DNA of 64,000 nucleotides from Ampullaceana balthica. Taxonomy: Eukaryota; Mollusca; Gastropoda; Lymnaeidae. The position numbers and the translations under genes were made by a program. Of the stretch, positions 25,701 through 32,722 are shown one piece after another. The stretch spans positions 349,180 through 413,179 of the forward strand of contig CALYLW010000497.1 of assembly GCA_944989445.1 (NCBI GenBank), written 5' to 3'. Numbering within the stretch: the first letter of the stretch is position 1; each line of letters starts with the position of its first letter. A model generated the notes under the pieces. The model made no database searches and was not told where the DNA came from. It worked only from the letters and a program-made list of their open reading frames with translations.

Positions 25701-28700
25701 AATGAAATTTGCAGAAAGATGTACCTTTCAAAAAGGTTGCATATGGGCACCCTTTGACGCGGCATGCTTTGCTTATGGTTGACATTTTCAGATTATTAGT
25801 TTTACTTTCTTTTATTCCTTCTTTTTTTTCTTCCTCTTTTTCTTTTTTTTTCTCTGAAGGGATCATGCACCCCCTGGAACCTGCTCATGCACCCCTTGGG
25901 GGTGCATGCACCACTGGTTAGGAACCCCTGCTCTAAGGTTTCTTGGTCTATGTGCAATGTAAACAAAAAGTCATGTGCAAAGTTGCAAAGCATCAATTTT
26001 TTTGTAGTATACAATACACCCAGTCATCTTATACGCCGTAATATACGGTATTTGAATTTGAGACACTGATTTAAGCTTAAAGAAAACTGGAGAAGAGCTC
26101 TGATAGATGTGTATACAGTTTATTGATTTTTTCTTTTTTATGTCTGTCATACCAATTTTTAATTTATTCATAGTTCTGCTTCAAAACCAATATTTGTTCT
26201 AATTTATTTTTAATTTTGTTACTTCTCTTAGCCAAATGAATTACACTATCGCCGAAAAGATAAAAAGTTTGACAACTTGGTGACTGAACTTCAGGAGAAA
26301 ATTGAGCAACTTCTGAAGAACAAGATCATGGAATGGAGAAGTCGTTACATCACTAGATGGAACAGACATTGTACACAGATAATGCGGAAGCTTTTGCCAA
26401 AGTAAACATAGTTTTAACTAAGTCAAAACTAAGAAATAAACTTTGGCATTAGGAGAAATTTATTTACTTACTAATAACACCTTCTTGTAATAGTAAATCT
26501 GACACTTGATTATTATAACCTTTCCTCCAAAATCTAATAACTACTTGCAATTAAAATATTCATGCTTCATTTCTTTGACTAACCAATCTCATTTTTTTAA
26601 ATTTAAATTGAATAGCAGGCTCTCCAATTTTTTTTATATATTTATTTGGGGCGTGGGTGGGGTATCTTCTTATTAAAGATTGAAATCATTTGGATTCATT
26701 TATATTAAGTTCTGTTGTCAAATTATAAAAATAGTTATATTCCAGTAATCAGCAGCAGAAAAAATCTGTGAACTTGCCAGCTGTCACATTTATTATACAA
26801 AACATGCAGTTAAATGATTTTGTCAGATCCTAATTAGAGCTTACCCCCGGTCAGTGTATACTTTGTCACCCCCTTGAAATTTATTAAAATTCTAATAGTG
26901 ATGTTTACTGTGTAAAAGGGTGGGGGATGGGGGGGCCCACCCTTTTACACAGTAAACATCATTATTCATTTGAAACTATTTCCATCACCTCAAGAGACAG
27001 GTTATGCACCAAATCCATTAACTGTATTAAAAAATCTCTTTTAGTGAAATTATTGGAGTCTGATTTTGCATGCTTTTGAACTTTACTCCATACTTTTTTC
27101 ATTTATAGACAATGTATTTATGATTTCAAAAGTAGTTTCTTTTACAATAACAGTATAATCATTAGTAATGGTATCTTACTTCATGTCATTTTCTGCAACA
27201 GGCTAGAAGAAAACTGTGGAAAGCCAATAGACGAATCCAATTTAAGAGATCTTGAAGACTCATTCAAATCATACAAGGTAACCCATATTTTCATTGACTT
27301 TATATAATTAATCTTCATTGTTTATTTTCTCACATCCACTCCCTAAAACAAACACTTGCCACAAAATTACAAACGCAGGTGACCACTACCATAACAGTTG
27401 CAATAATTCTCCATATGTGATCGAAATAGACACCATTTCTTTCCCTCGTTATTTATGCAATTCTTTACAAGAGGTGTAATAAAATCTACATCCGTGAGCC
27501 CTGGAGGATCGGTTTAGAGAACAACTGTGCAATATAAATAAACAGGTCCTATGTCCTGTCTCTAAAATCTTCAACAGTGCTTATCATAGAGGGATTTCAG
27601 ATATTGCAGTTACTGGCATTCTATGTATGTGAGTAATATCCTATCCATGAGAGGATCTACATGGAAAATAGATTTATAAAACGATTTGGTACTTTGGCAC
27701 CATTTGGATTAAACCAAACTCACATTTTACCTAACTTTAGAATCTTTTTTCCAGTTGTGGTTTTAGTTGTAACTTTTGATACCTCCTTCCTCTTTTTAAA
27801 TCTTTTATATTAACTCAAGGTGTCTGCTTGATTGCTTGCCGCAAAAACTTTGGATTGATTTTTAACCCACTTTCCTGTATCCAATCGAGCTGAAATTTTG
27901 CAGGCAGACTCGTGGTGACAATAAAAATGATGTATCAAAATTTCACATCAATCGAATGTACCGTAATGAAATTAATGAATTTTAAGTTTATGTATCTCTA
28001 TGGAAACATGTCAATTTTTGTGCTAGTCTGTCGCGCGGTGCATATTATATTGACCAACCTTTTTAATATTTTCCTGTCGGTAGGTGCGATGAGTTTTATA
28101 TTAAACATACTTTTATAATATTTTCCCGACCTGTAAATGTTTATTCTAGTCTGTCGCGTGGTGCGTATTATATTGAACACTAGCGTACACCCGTCAAAAA
28201 TGACTGAAGTTTTCAGCTGAAATCTATTTATTTTATAAAAAATGAACTTTTTTTAGGGCGCCTACGGCACACACCTTTTTCAAAAGCCCAACTAACTTGT
28301 CCTTGTTTGATAAATACGAAATATTAAACTTTCTTAAATGTACACAAAGTATTTTATAATAAGGGTTGCAGGGTGCCTACGGCTCCCCCATTGTTTTTTG
28401 ATTTTATAATTTACCATAATCAAATCCTCTTTTTACATTGATCCCTTTTCCAAAATTAAAATATGAGCGAAAACAATGACGTCTTATAATATTTTTTTAC
28501 AGCCCATATTTAATTTGCACACCTTTTGATGCTTTGGTGCAGTAATTTGGTTTTCCCTGCTTTCTAAAAATAGTAGCGTCAGGACTGACTGACAGACACT
28601 ACTTGCGTGACAATTGCAAATTATATTGTTTAATAATCAATACTTTTAGTTATGTCCCAAATATAAAGGATTTATAATTTTTAAAAACTTTGGTTTTAGG

Positions 28701-31469
28701 GGCTGTCCATAAATGAGGTCACGCACCTAGGGGGGGAGGGGGGTCACACTTTTGTGGCGATGCGTGACGAGGGGGAGGGAGAGGGGTTGAAGAAATGTGA
28801 CGTCACATCAAAAGGGTAACTTTAAATAAAACTTCCACTGAAACATTTGGTCGCTTACAATTTATTTAATAACTTTTTAATTTCTTTTTTTAAATCAGTG
28901 CTTCTCAATGTGGTATGAGAATCACTGCGAATAATTGTTGTGAGATTGTTGTAACATTGCTGTGACTCAGGTCAAGGCGTGACTTGACAAGAGCTCACTT
29001 GTACATAACAGTGTTAACTCGATATGTGAGTTAGACAGCGAGGCGGTGCATAAATAGTGTGGTGTGAGACAGAGAGAGGGGAACACAGGAGAGTACTGAC
29101 CGAGTGAAGAGGTCCATAGTCCTTGTTAGGACTAGCCATTAGTGATAGAGTGTTGGCTCTAATAGCTGGTACACATCGAGGTGGCTCGAGTGTACAGCGT
29201 GGTACTGCGAGTAGTAGGGACAGAGAGTCCGTGTATGCACTTACGAGTGAGTGGCCATTGTTAGTGGATTACGTTGTGTACCTGAATCTGTTGCTGTAAA
29301 TATATTGCTGACTGAATAAAGGCTTGAATTATCCATCGAACAAGAGTCAAGACTTCGTCTTAAACTACCCAGAACGCAACACCGGTCGTAGGCAATCAGA
29401 CGCTGGTTGGCGTAAGCTATCAAGAAACGAAAATTAAATCTAATTATAATCCTTAAGTTTGAGAACCCCCAAGATAACGTATGAAAGTGTTACCCTGCTT
29501 CGTTTGATGTTGACATCAAAGCATTTGTGATGTAACCGCAGCTCCCCTTGGTTCTCTCACGGCAGGCGACTTTTTTGCTCGTTACCCCAAAATATACAAG
29601 TTTATGTGTGCGTTACGCCCCCCCAAAACCCCGAGACTCTAGGTCCTGCTCACATGACTCGGGGATTTGGGGGAGCGTCGTTATCCCCCCCCCTCCCCCG
29701 AAAATGCTACTGGTGAGTTTTACTACTTTTACAAGCATGACAAGTGTCTAAAAATGATCTGAATAGGATTATGTGTAGATATTTTAAGTCAAAACGACAC
29801 GGAATATCATTTTTCTTTAAAATGGGGGGGGGAGGGGGGGGGTGAATCTATTTGATAGAATTATAAACGTTTTAAGTTTGATATAATTGTTCGATTGTTT
29901 TGTGGTCAAACGCCCCTGGCCATTCTAGATATAATGATAAATGAGCCCATTTAAAATTAGTCAAGTATTCATTAACTTTATTTGAATGCATCAAATTCTT
30001 GACATCGCAATTCGAGAGGAGCACAAAACAACTTTTCTTCTTAGCTCAGTTTTTAAGGCATTAATTTTAAATATCACAGAAAGGATACTTGTTACAGTTA
30101 CAGTCAAGTCATGTGGATTAAGATTAGGCCTATTGTCACTCGTGTCAATATAAATGAAATGTAGGGTGGATTTAGGTGTCTTCGTATAGTACGTAGGTAA
30201 GAAATCTACATAGTTGTCAAATTTTTAAAAATGCATTTTCTGGAAGGAACCGGTTCAATAATGGGCATATGTTCCAAGCGTACACGTACACATGACGTAT
30301 TTTAATATATCTAGTGGATTGTAGTGGATGTTATATGTCCCAAATGAGTCTGCATTACCCCCAAGAATTCCCTTTTGACCCCAGATTAGGTTATTTACCC
30401 CTGTTCGCCGACCTCTTTCTTACGGGATGCCCTGTCAGTCAATTGAGGGATTTTTTTTTATAATACATTTTAAAAATATTATTTTTAAATAATTTTTTTT
30501 CTAAGCAAAGACGTTAACCGTGATGATTAATAGTCAATGTTTAATTTGTATGCATTAAAATAAAATGTAATCTAAGGATGTTAACACAGTTCGTTTTCTG
30601 AAGACGGGTTAAACTTAAACGTTTTAAAAAACGCGGGTTACAATATTACAATGTAGACCTTCACTAAATAAATAATAAATGCTTAAATGACAATAAAAGT
30701 GATTTGAAACATACTTATTTGCAGATAGAAAATAAGGTGTTTGTTTGTTGTTGTTGTTGTTTTTTTGGGGGGGGGGTCAAAGCTTTGTGACGTATTTTTA
30801 GAGGGGGGGTCTAACTTTTTGTGAGACGCGTGACGAGGGGGGAGGGGGTAAAAAATCGACCAAAATCGCGTGACGTCATTTATGGACAGCCCCTTACAGG
30901 TTTTTTTTTAATTGTATCCTGTATTTTTGTTAAGTAATTGTGCCCATTTTTCTTCTTTTCATTTCTGATTTTTAAAAAAATCTTTTCTTAATATTTTTCC
31001 AATGCATAGAATAGTATGTTTTATATAATGTAAATTTAATTTTAATACTTGTGTTCATTTATTTGTACAGATTGAGGCATTACCCGGAACTTCTACTTGT
31101 GTCTATTAATAAAACTTCAATTTATTGTTTTGCACACAATTCTTTTGTGTATCTTGTATTTCACTACCTTGAAGTTGATTTATAAGTACAAACAAGCGTG
31201 TTAATTTTTTTTATTAGTCTTCTTTAAATCAATTTGATATAATTTGTACGCTCCCAATGTAATTCTCTTGTCTTTTACAGGTTTCAGGGTTTCCACTCAA
31301 CATCCCCTACACAGACATGGACAGCATCACAGAAACAGTTTTCTCTACAGGTGTGCATGCACAGGAGACAAGTGATGTAGAGTTTGCATTGGCCGTCTAC
31401 GTTCATGGCTACACCAATAATGTTATGTCCATTTGGATTTATGTAGCATCACTCATACGTTTGAGGTAG
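1..31469 (+). CDS. CC2D2A: CC2D2A, coiled-coil and C2 domain protein 2A (3' part, 28 exons)
   Basis: CC2D2A is a scaffold of the ciliary transition zone (MKS/B9 complex) needed for ciliogenesis. Exons read: 1-94, 512-668, 993-1130, 1598-1730, 3300-3366, 3588-3680, 3848-3932, 4141-4297, 4483-4633, 4873-5011, 6643-6846, 7321-7416, 8058-8149, 8542-8709, 8869-8895, 9388-9451, 9754-9863, 11111-11207, 14772-14870, 15337-15516, 21688-21885, 23094-23183, 23508-23604, 23879-24030, 24278-24400, 26232-26401, 27202-27277, 31281-31469. All phases agree and the sum gives 1147 residues in one frame to TAG at 31467. Conserved blocks in the vertebrate order include [25 protein letters not shown] and FALAVYVH, and the end [10 protein letters not shown]. 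The 5' exons lie outside the window (human protein about 1620 residues). Exon 11 uses a GC donor. Confidence 0.96.
1797..2215. repeat. Foldback (inverted repeat) element in CC2D2A intron
   Basis: An arm at about 1797-1920 is the near-exact reverse complement of about 2021-2141, with roughly 100 bp between. Both arms contain ACCACGTTTTTATAAGT or its complement and a long stretch matching ATTTAAAACTTATAAGTTCA. A third, shorter copy of the arm's outer part follows directly at 2142-2215. It looks like a foldback or MITE-type repeat; no target duplication is clear. Confidence 0.75.
2285..2425 (-). repeat. Fragment of dispersed repeat family (also at 27.8, 50.8 and 54.0 kb)
   Basis: It shares the AATTACGGTACATT and GATCTGAAATTTTAATAC region with the copies at 27806-28690, 50800-51290 and 53995-54400, in reverse orientation relative to the first. 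Only the central part of the family is recognisable here. Confidence 0.55.
2466..2612. repeat. Short tandem array, about 25-bp unit
   Basis: Five to six copies of a unit with core GCGGACAGACAGGAACAAAA, degenerate at both edges, lie in a CC2D2A intron. Confidence 0.85.
2840..3197 (-). repeat. tRNA-derived SINE (reverse orientation)
   Basis: On the minus strand the 5' end reads like a tRNA: a box-A-like GTGGTCGAGTGGCAGCG, then GGTTCAAATCC as box B about 35 nt later. A body follows that is shared with the copy at 50271. The body includes TTGTTCCCGGGGCCTAGGGC, GGCGGCTGGGTAATGCGTGG and AACGCTGCATCACTTGCCAA. The 3' portion diverges from the 50-kb copy and lacks its tail. It sits in the CC2D2A intron before exon 5. 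Confidence 0.85.
3300..5011 (+). CDS. CC2D2A: CC2D2A exons 5-10: N-terminal C2-like domain (CC2D2AN-C2)
   Basis: These six exons encode the beta-rich N-terminal C2-like module of the family. Readable blocks are [74 protein letters not shown] and [19 protein letters not shown], in the vertebrate order. Phases chain as 1, 2, 2, 0, 1, 2, 0. The last exon ends [16 protein letters not shown] directly at a GTAAGT donor at 5012. That donor and the preceding about 20 coding bases form the unit of the downstream tandem array. The exon 9 donor is GTATGT at 4634; a longer open frame past it is an artefact. This non-catalytic C2-like domain is thought to take part in membrane or partner binding at the ciliary base. 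Confidence 0.92.
5012..6189. repeat. 31-bp minisatellite containing repeated 5' splice sites
   Basis: About 38 head-to-tail copies of a 31-bp unit begin exactly at the donor of CC2D2A exon 10. The unit is GACATAGTGTACATGCTTAG followed by TGTAAGC/T and TGGA. It therefore repeats the last 19-20 coding bases of the exon plus its GTAAGT/GTAAGC donor. Two variants alternate irregularly: CTTAGTGTAAGC and CTTATTGTAAGT. One unit near 5485 is truncated. The array ends before AGACTTGAC at about 6190. Confidence 0.95.
6643..8709 (+). CDS. CC2D2A: CC2D2A exons 11-14: linker between C2 domains
   Basis: Exon 6643-6846 (68 codons, phase 0 both ends) begins [20 protein letters not shown] and ends DILK. The only frame-consistent junction with the next exon (EYEKKQRDE, 7321-7416) uses GC at 6847-6848 as donor, so this looks like a GC-AG intron. 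Exon 8058-8149 encodes [20 protein letters not shown]. Exon 8542-8709 encodes the strongly conserved [16 protein letters not shown] plus [15 protein letters not shown], the first strand of the following C2 domain. Introns are AT-rich with no other coding signal. Confidence 0.9.
8869..15516 (+). CDS. CC2D2A: CC2D2A exons 15-20: central C2 domain
   Basis: Exon 15 (8869-8895) is a 27-nt microexon encoding YDGLNSDI, and exon 16 (9388-9451) a 21-residue polar linker. Both are supported by splice signals and by exact phase closure (2 to 2 to 0). Exon 17 (9754-9863) carries the C2 core [16 protein letters not shown] and [14 protein letters not shown]. Exon 18 (11111-11207) carries [20 protein letters not shown]. 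Exon 19 (14772-14870) ends [17 protein letters not shown], and exon 20 (15337-15516) has [20 protein letters not shown] and [12 protein letters not shown]. These match the C2 domain of CC2D2A in order and spacing. Two minisatellites and an antisense gene lie in the introns of this block. Confidence 0.9.
9890..11038. repeat. 17/21-bp minisatellite in CC2D2A intron
   Basis: About 1.15 kb of tandem GTCTAGTGGCGTGATCT units occur in a 17-bp form and a 21-bp form (with an added AACT/CAACT). They drift in blocks: CTAACT, then CCAACT, then CTAACC, then GACTAAACC with TGGTGTG, then back to the 17-bp form at the end. Open frames across it (repeats of VIQLSSG or DHATRQL) are by-products of the periodicity. 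Confidence 0.95.
11536..13985 (-). CDS. Nested antisense gene, 450-residue Cys/His-rich protein of unknown family
   Basis: Three exons on the minus strand inside a CC2D2A intron: 13985-13946 (start ATG, 13 codons plus one base, donor GTAATA), 13203-12844 (donor GTGAGT) and 12488-11536 (stop). Phases match exactly, giving 450 residues. Layout: short N-terminus [13 protein letters not shown], a basic/polar region ([14 protein letters not shown]), and a glycine-rich hydrophobic stretch at about residues 85-102 ([18 protein letters not shown]) that could be a membrane segment. A 310-residue Cys/His-rich domain follows with [45 protein letters not shown] and [12 protein letters not shown] do not recognise the family. 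The exons are clearly more GC-rich than the surrounding introns, which argues for real coding. A minus-strand AATAAA lies at 11327-11322. Confidence 0.85.
15008..15360. repeat. Tandem duplication of intron end/exon 20 acceptor, split by a MITE
   Basis: About 80 bp at 15008-15088 (GTAGATCACAATTTAAAGGA through TATCAGATTG and ACCTTCAG) is repeated at 15276-15360. The second copy is the functional acceptor and start of CC2D2A exon 20. The first copy is a decayed acceptor plus exon start. The hAT MITE at 15089-15275 sits at the junction. Confidence 0.85.
15089..15275. mobile_element. hAT-type MITE (187 bp), CAGTGCTTCTCAAA ends
   Basis: Terminal inverted repeats CAGTGCTTCTCAAA and TTTGAGAAGCACTG are flanked by a perfect 8-bp target duplication, ATGTAGAT (15081-15088 and 15276-15283). 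The interior has GGTCCGCGGACCGGTGCCGG. The same family is at 57526-57711 in opposite orientation. Confidence 0.93.
16564..17708. repeat. 38-bp pyrimidine-rich minisatellite
   Basis: About 30 copies of a C/T-rich 38-bp unit (CTCTTTCTGTTCTTACCTCA then CCCTACTCCTCCCAACCG) lie in the CC2D2A intron between exons 20 and 21. Variants CCCC/CTCA and CCGC/CCAC are clustered, with the oldest-looking changes at the 3' end. The unit has no stop in any plus frame, so two overlapping open frames of over 400 codons result; I do not regard them as genes. Confidence 0.95.
17775..20072 (-). mobile_element. hAT transposon (2.3 kb) with DUF4371-type transposase remnant
   Basis: Ends are CAGTGGCGGATCTAG and CTAAATCCGCCACTG, with a perfect 8-bp target duplication GAAGTATC (17767-17774, 20073-20080). 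The interior on the minus strand encodes pieces of a hAT transposase in order. It lies in the intron between CC2D2A exons 20 and 21. Confidence 0.93.
17950..19768 (-). pseudogene. Broken hAT (DUF4371/ZMYM1-like) transposase
   Basis: The minus-strand fragments run N to C from 19768 downward. First is a DUF4371-like part ([40 protein letters not shown]). Next comes a middle part ([20 protein letters not shown]), and then [22 protein letters not shown] sequence near 18600. The last piece is a C-terminal dimerisation motif around 18230-18080 ([30 protein letters not shown]). Several frameshifts and stops separate them, so no functional protein is expected. Confidence 0.85.
20711..21244. mobile_element. 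Non-autonomous hAT element, TAGGGCTG ends
   Basis: Ends TAGGGCTGCGGAAATTAACG and ...CAGTCCTA are flanked by the 8-bp duplication CTTTAAAC (20703-20710, 21245-21252). The interior is very AT-rich with repeated ATTAAT and TCGATTAA. It is the same family as 35223-36064. Confidence 0.9.
21688..31469 (+). CDS. CC2D2A: CC2D2A exons 21-28: C-terminal transglutaminase-like region
   Basis: Eight exons encode the most conserved part: [128 protein letters not shown] and [19 protein letters not shown]. The family literature assigns this region to a degenerate transglutaminase-like peptidase fold, thought to be catalytically dead. I cannot place a complete catalytic triad here either. Phases chain 0, 0, 1, 0, 0, 2, 0 and the stop is TAG at 31467-31469. 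The last intron (27278-31280) is about 4 kb and filled with transposons. An AATAAA lies about 170 bp beyond the stop. Confidence 0.94.
22376..22492. repeat. Near-perfect 117-bp palindrome (57-bp arms)
   Basis: The arm 22376-22432 and the reverse complement of 22436-22492 agree at 56 of 57 positions, with a 3-nt centre (AGC). The arm carries GGGTATTAGTAGGCCTGACA. There is no clear target duplication and no second copy in the window. It lies in the intron after CC2D2A exon 21. Confidence 0.93.
24866..25930 (-). mobile_element. hAT transposon remnant (ZBED5-like) with 8-bp target duplication
   Basis: Ends CAGTGGTTCCTAACC and GGTTAGGAACCCCTG are bordered by a perfect CTCTAAGG duplication (24858-24865, 25931-25938). 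The target is the left end of another MITE (CAATGTTCCCTCTAAG, beginning about 24850). The edges are rich in GGGGTGCATG repeats. Confidence 0.92.
25015..25615 (-). pseudogene. Broken hAT (ZBED5/SCAND3-like) transposase, C-terminal part
   Basis: The minus strand from 25615 reads [40 protein letters not shown] and REVLRSAFS. After a frameshift near 25250 it reads [12 protein letters not shown] and, in another frame, [20 protein letters not shown] ending at a stop near 25015. The order fits the C-terminal half of ZBED5-type hAT transposases, including the dimerisation domain. No intact frame remains. Confidence 0.82.
26900..26960. repeat. Short perfect inverted repeat (25-bp arms, 11-nt loop)
   Basis: 26900-26924 (GATGTTTACTGTGTAAAAGG then GTGGG) is the exact reverse complement of 26936-26960, with a G-rich loop. 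It lies in the CC2D2A intron after exon 26. Confidence 0.9.
27806..28690 (+). repeat. Dispersed repeat family copy with GTCTGTCGCGCGGTGCGTAT motif (interrupted)
   Basis: It shares its body with 50800-51290 and, reversed, 53995-54400. Common blocks are GAGCTGAAATTTTGCAGGCA, TCAAAATTTCA...ATCGA, TGTACCGTAATTAAATT, then two or three diverged internal repeats of CTGTCGCGCGGTGCGTATTA and TATTGAACA. It is split here by a 444-bp insertion at 28176-28619. I do not know the class. Confidence 0.75.
28176..28619. mobile_element. 444-bp insertion with 9-bp target duplication, class unknown
   Basis: It is flanked by ATTATATTG at 28167-28175 and 28620-28628. The sister copy near 54.0 kb is uninterrupted at this point. 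The insert begins AACACTAGCGTACACCCG, contains GGGCGCCTACGGCACACACC and ends near GACAATTGCAA. There are no obvious inverted ends, so a retroposed origin is possible. Confidence 0.65.
28699..30893 (+). mobile_element. GGGGC-ended DNA element, copy 1 (Harbinger-like?)
   Basis: Inverted ends GGGGCTGTCCATAAATGA and its complement bracket the element, with 3-bp duplications TTA on both sides (28696-28698, 30894-30896). Sister copies are 44439-46075 (TGA) and, in reverse, 56571-58447 (TTA). The sub-terminal regions are G-rich with CGTGACG motifs. A 3-bp TWA-like target duplication suggests PIF/Harbinger, but no transposase is recognisable. The copy lies in the last CC2D2A intron and carries a solo-LTR-like insertion. 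Confidence 0.88.
28906..29385 (+). mobile_element. Probable solo LTR inserted in element copy 1
   Basis: About 480 bp is absent from both sister elements at the same point (CAATGTGCCGGTCGG is continuous there). It starts TGTGGTATGAGAATCACTG and ends AGAACGCAACA, fitting TG...CA LTR termini. It contains a TATA-like GCATAAATAG at about 29048 and AATAAAGG at about 29315, in promoter-then-polyadenylation order. A clean target duplication is not visible. No coding region is attached. Confidence 0.7.
31071..31109 (+). CDS. CC2D2A: Candidate alternative terminal exon of CC2D2A
   Basis: After an acceptor (TTTGTACAG ending 31070) a short frame reads [12 protein letters not shown] and stops at TAA 31107-31109. 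It is in the phase (0) that exon 27 (ending 27277) supplies. AATAAA overlaps the stop at 31108. Using it would replace the conserved last 62 residues. It lies 180 bp before the regular last exon and just outside the transposon copy. It could equally be chance. Confidence 0.3.
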   Translation: MEALPGTSTCVY

Positions 31470-32722
31470 AAAGTATTCACTATGAAATTATTAACACACT
31501 TTTTTTTAAAATACATCAGTAACCATGGGAATAACAAGATCAGTGATGTATTGCCAATCGAAACTTGAAATGTAGCTTTTTCAAGTGTCCATTTTTTATT
31601 ATATTTAAACTGAAAAATATTAATTCTATTTAATTTAAATAAAATGCTTCAAATTAAAGAATATTATGTAAAATTAATGTTCTTACCTCTGCTGAAATAT
31701 ACTATTTATTTACTTGTCCTAAGAGATACTTTTGATAGGTCATTAGTCAGTGCTGTATAAATTATTAAATTGTTATCATATCTTATGGCCCATCTTTTTC
31801 TTTTGTAAAAGTTACAAAAACATTTTGATATCCGTCCAAGTGACATGATTTTTTTTAAATGTCCACGCCATTGTAGTCTTATCTTTTTATTAGCATCTTA
31901 TTTATAATTGTATTTTTTTTAAAATCTTCTTTGCAATAATTTTGATGCAAAGTTTTAATTATAAAAAGTCCTGAACTATACAAAGATGTTGAATGTATAT
32001 ATATTAGCATATTATTATATTTTAAAAATATCAACCAGCTAACTTATCCAGTAGAAATTTTACACTCATGTGTCATATCAGAAAGCTCAATAGATGGGCA
32101 AAAAATATATTATTGAAGAGAATAGCATGATGCACAATTCAGTCAAATTAGGCTGTGAGCTGCTAACAAATATAAATATAAAATGTTTCTTTTCTTTTTG
32201 ACTCAAATATTCTTTGGATGCAAACTATTGTAAATTATTAGTACATGAACATTTACTCAATTTTTTAAGTAAATGTATATATCTTCAGATATTTTAAGAA
32301 GTAAAAGATAAAAGTCATTAAATCAGTTACATAATATTACAGTGTTATTATATAGGAGTTATTGTATAATTTATTAAAATGCAAGATTCCAGAAAAAATA
32401 CTAGATGTTTTAACTTGAATTGGTCTAAACTATTATTTTTGTAAAAATTTTAATAAAATTATGTTGTAATTACTAAAGCATTATCGTATTCTTTAGTATA
32501 ATACAACTTAGAAATAACACTTTAAAAAAAACTTCAACATGGCACCACAATATTTTAAATGAGCAACAATAACAAGCAAATATGAAAACATTAATTTAAT
32601 TGATCATAAAAATTAAAAACTTCAACTTTTTAAAATGCATTGTCAATTAACAAAAATTAACAAGCATTCTTACACAGAAACAATCATTTACAAGAAAATT
32701 TTAATTTAAAAAAAAACAACTG
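31470..32722. other. Convergent intergenic region, CC2D2A / PSMG3
   Basis: About 1.25 kb of AT-rich sequence lies between the two stop codons. It presumably holds both 3' UTRs (AATAAA near 31640 for CC2D2A). I see no coding signal or repeat boundary in it. Confidence 0.6.
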
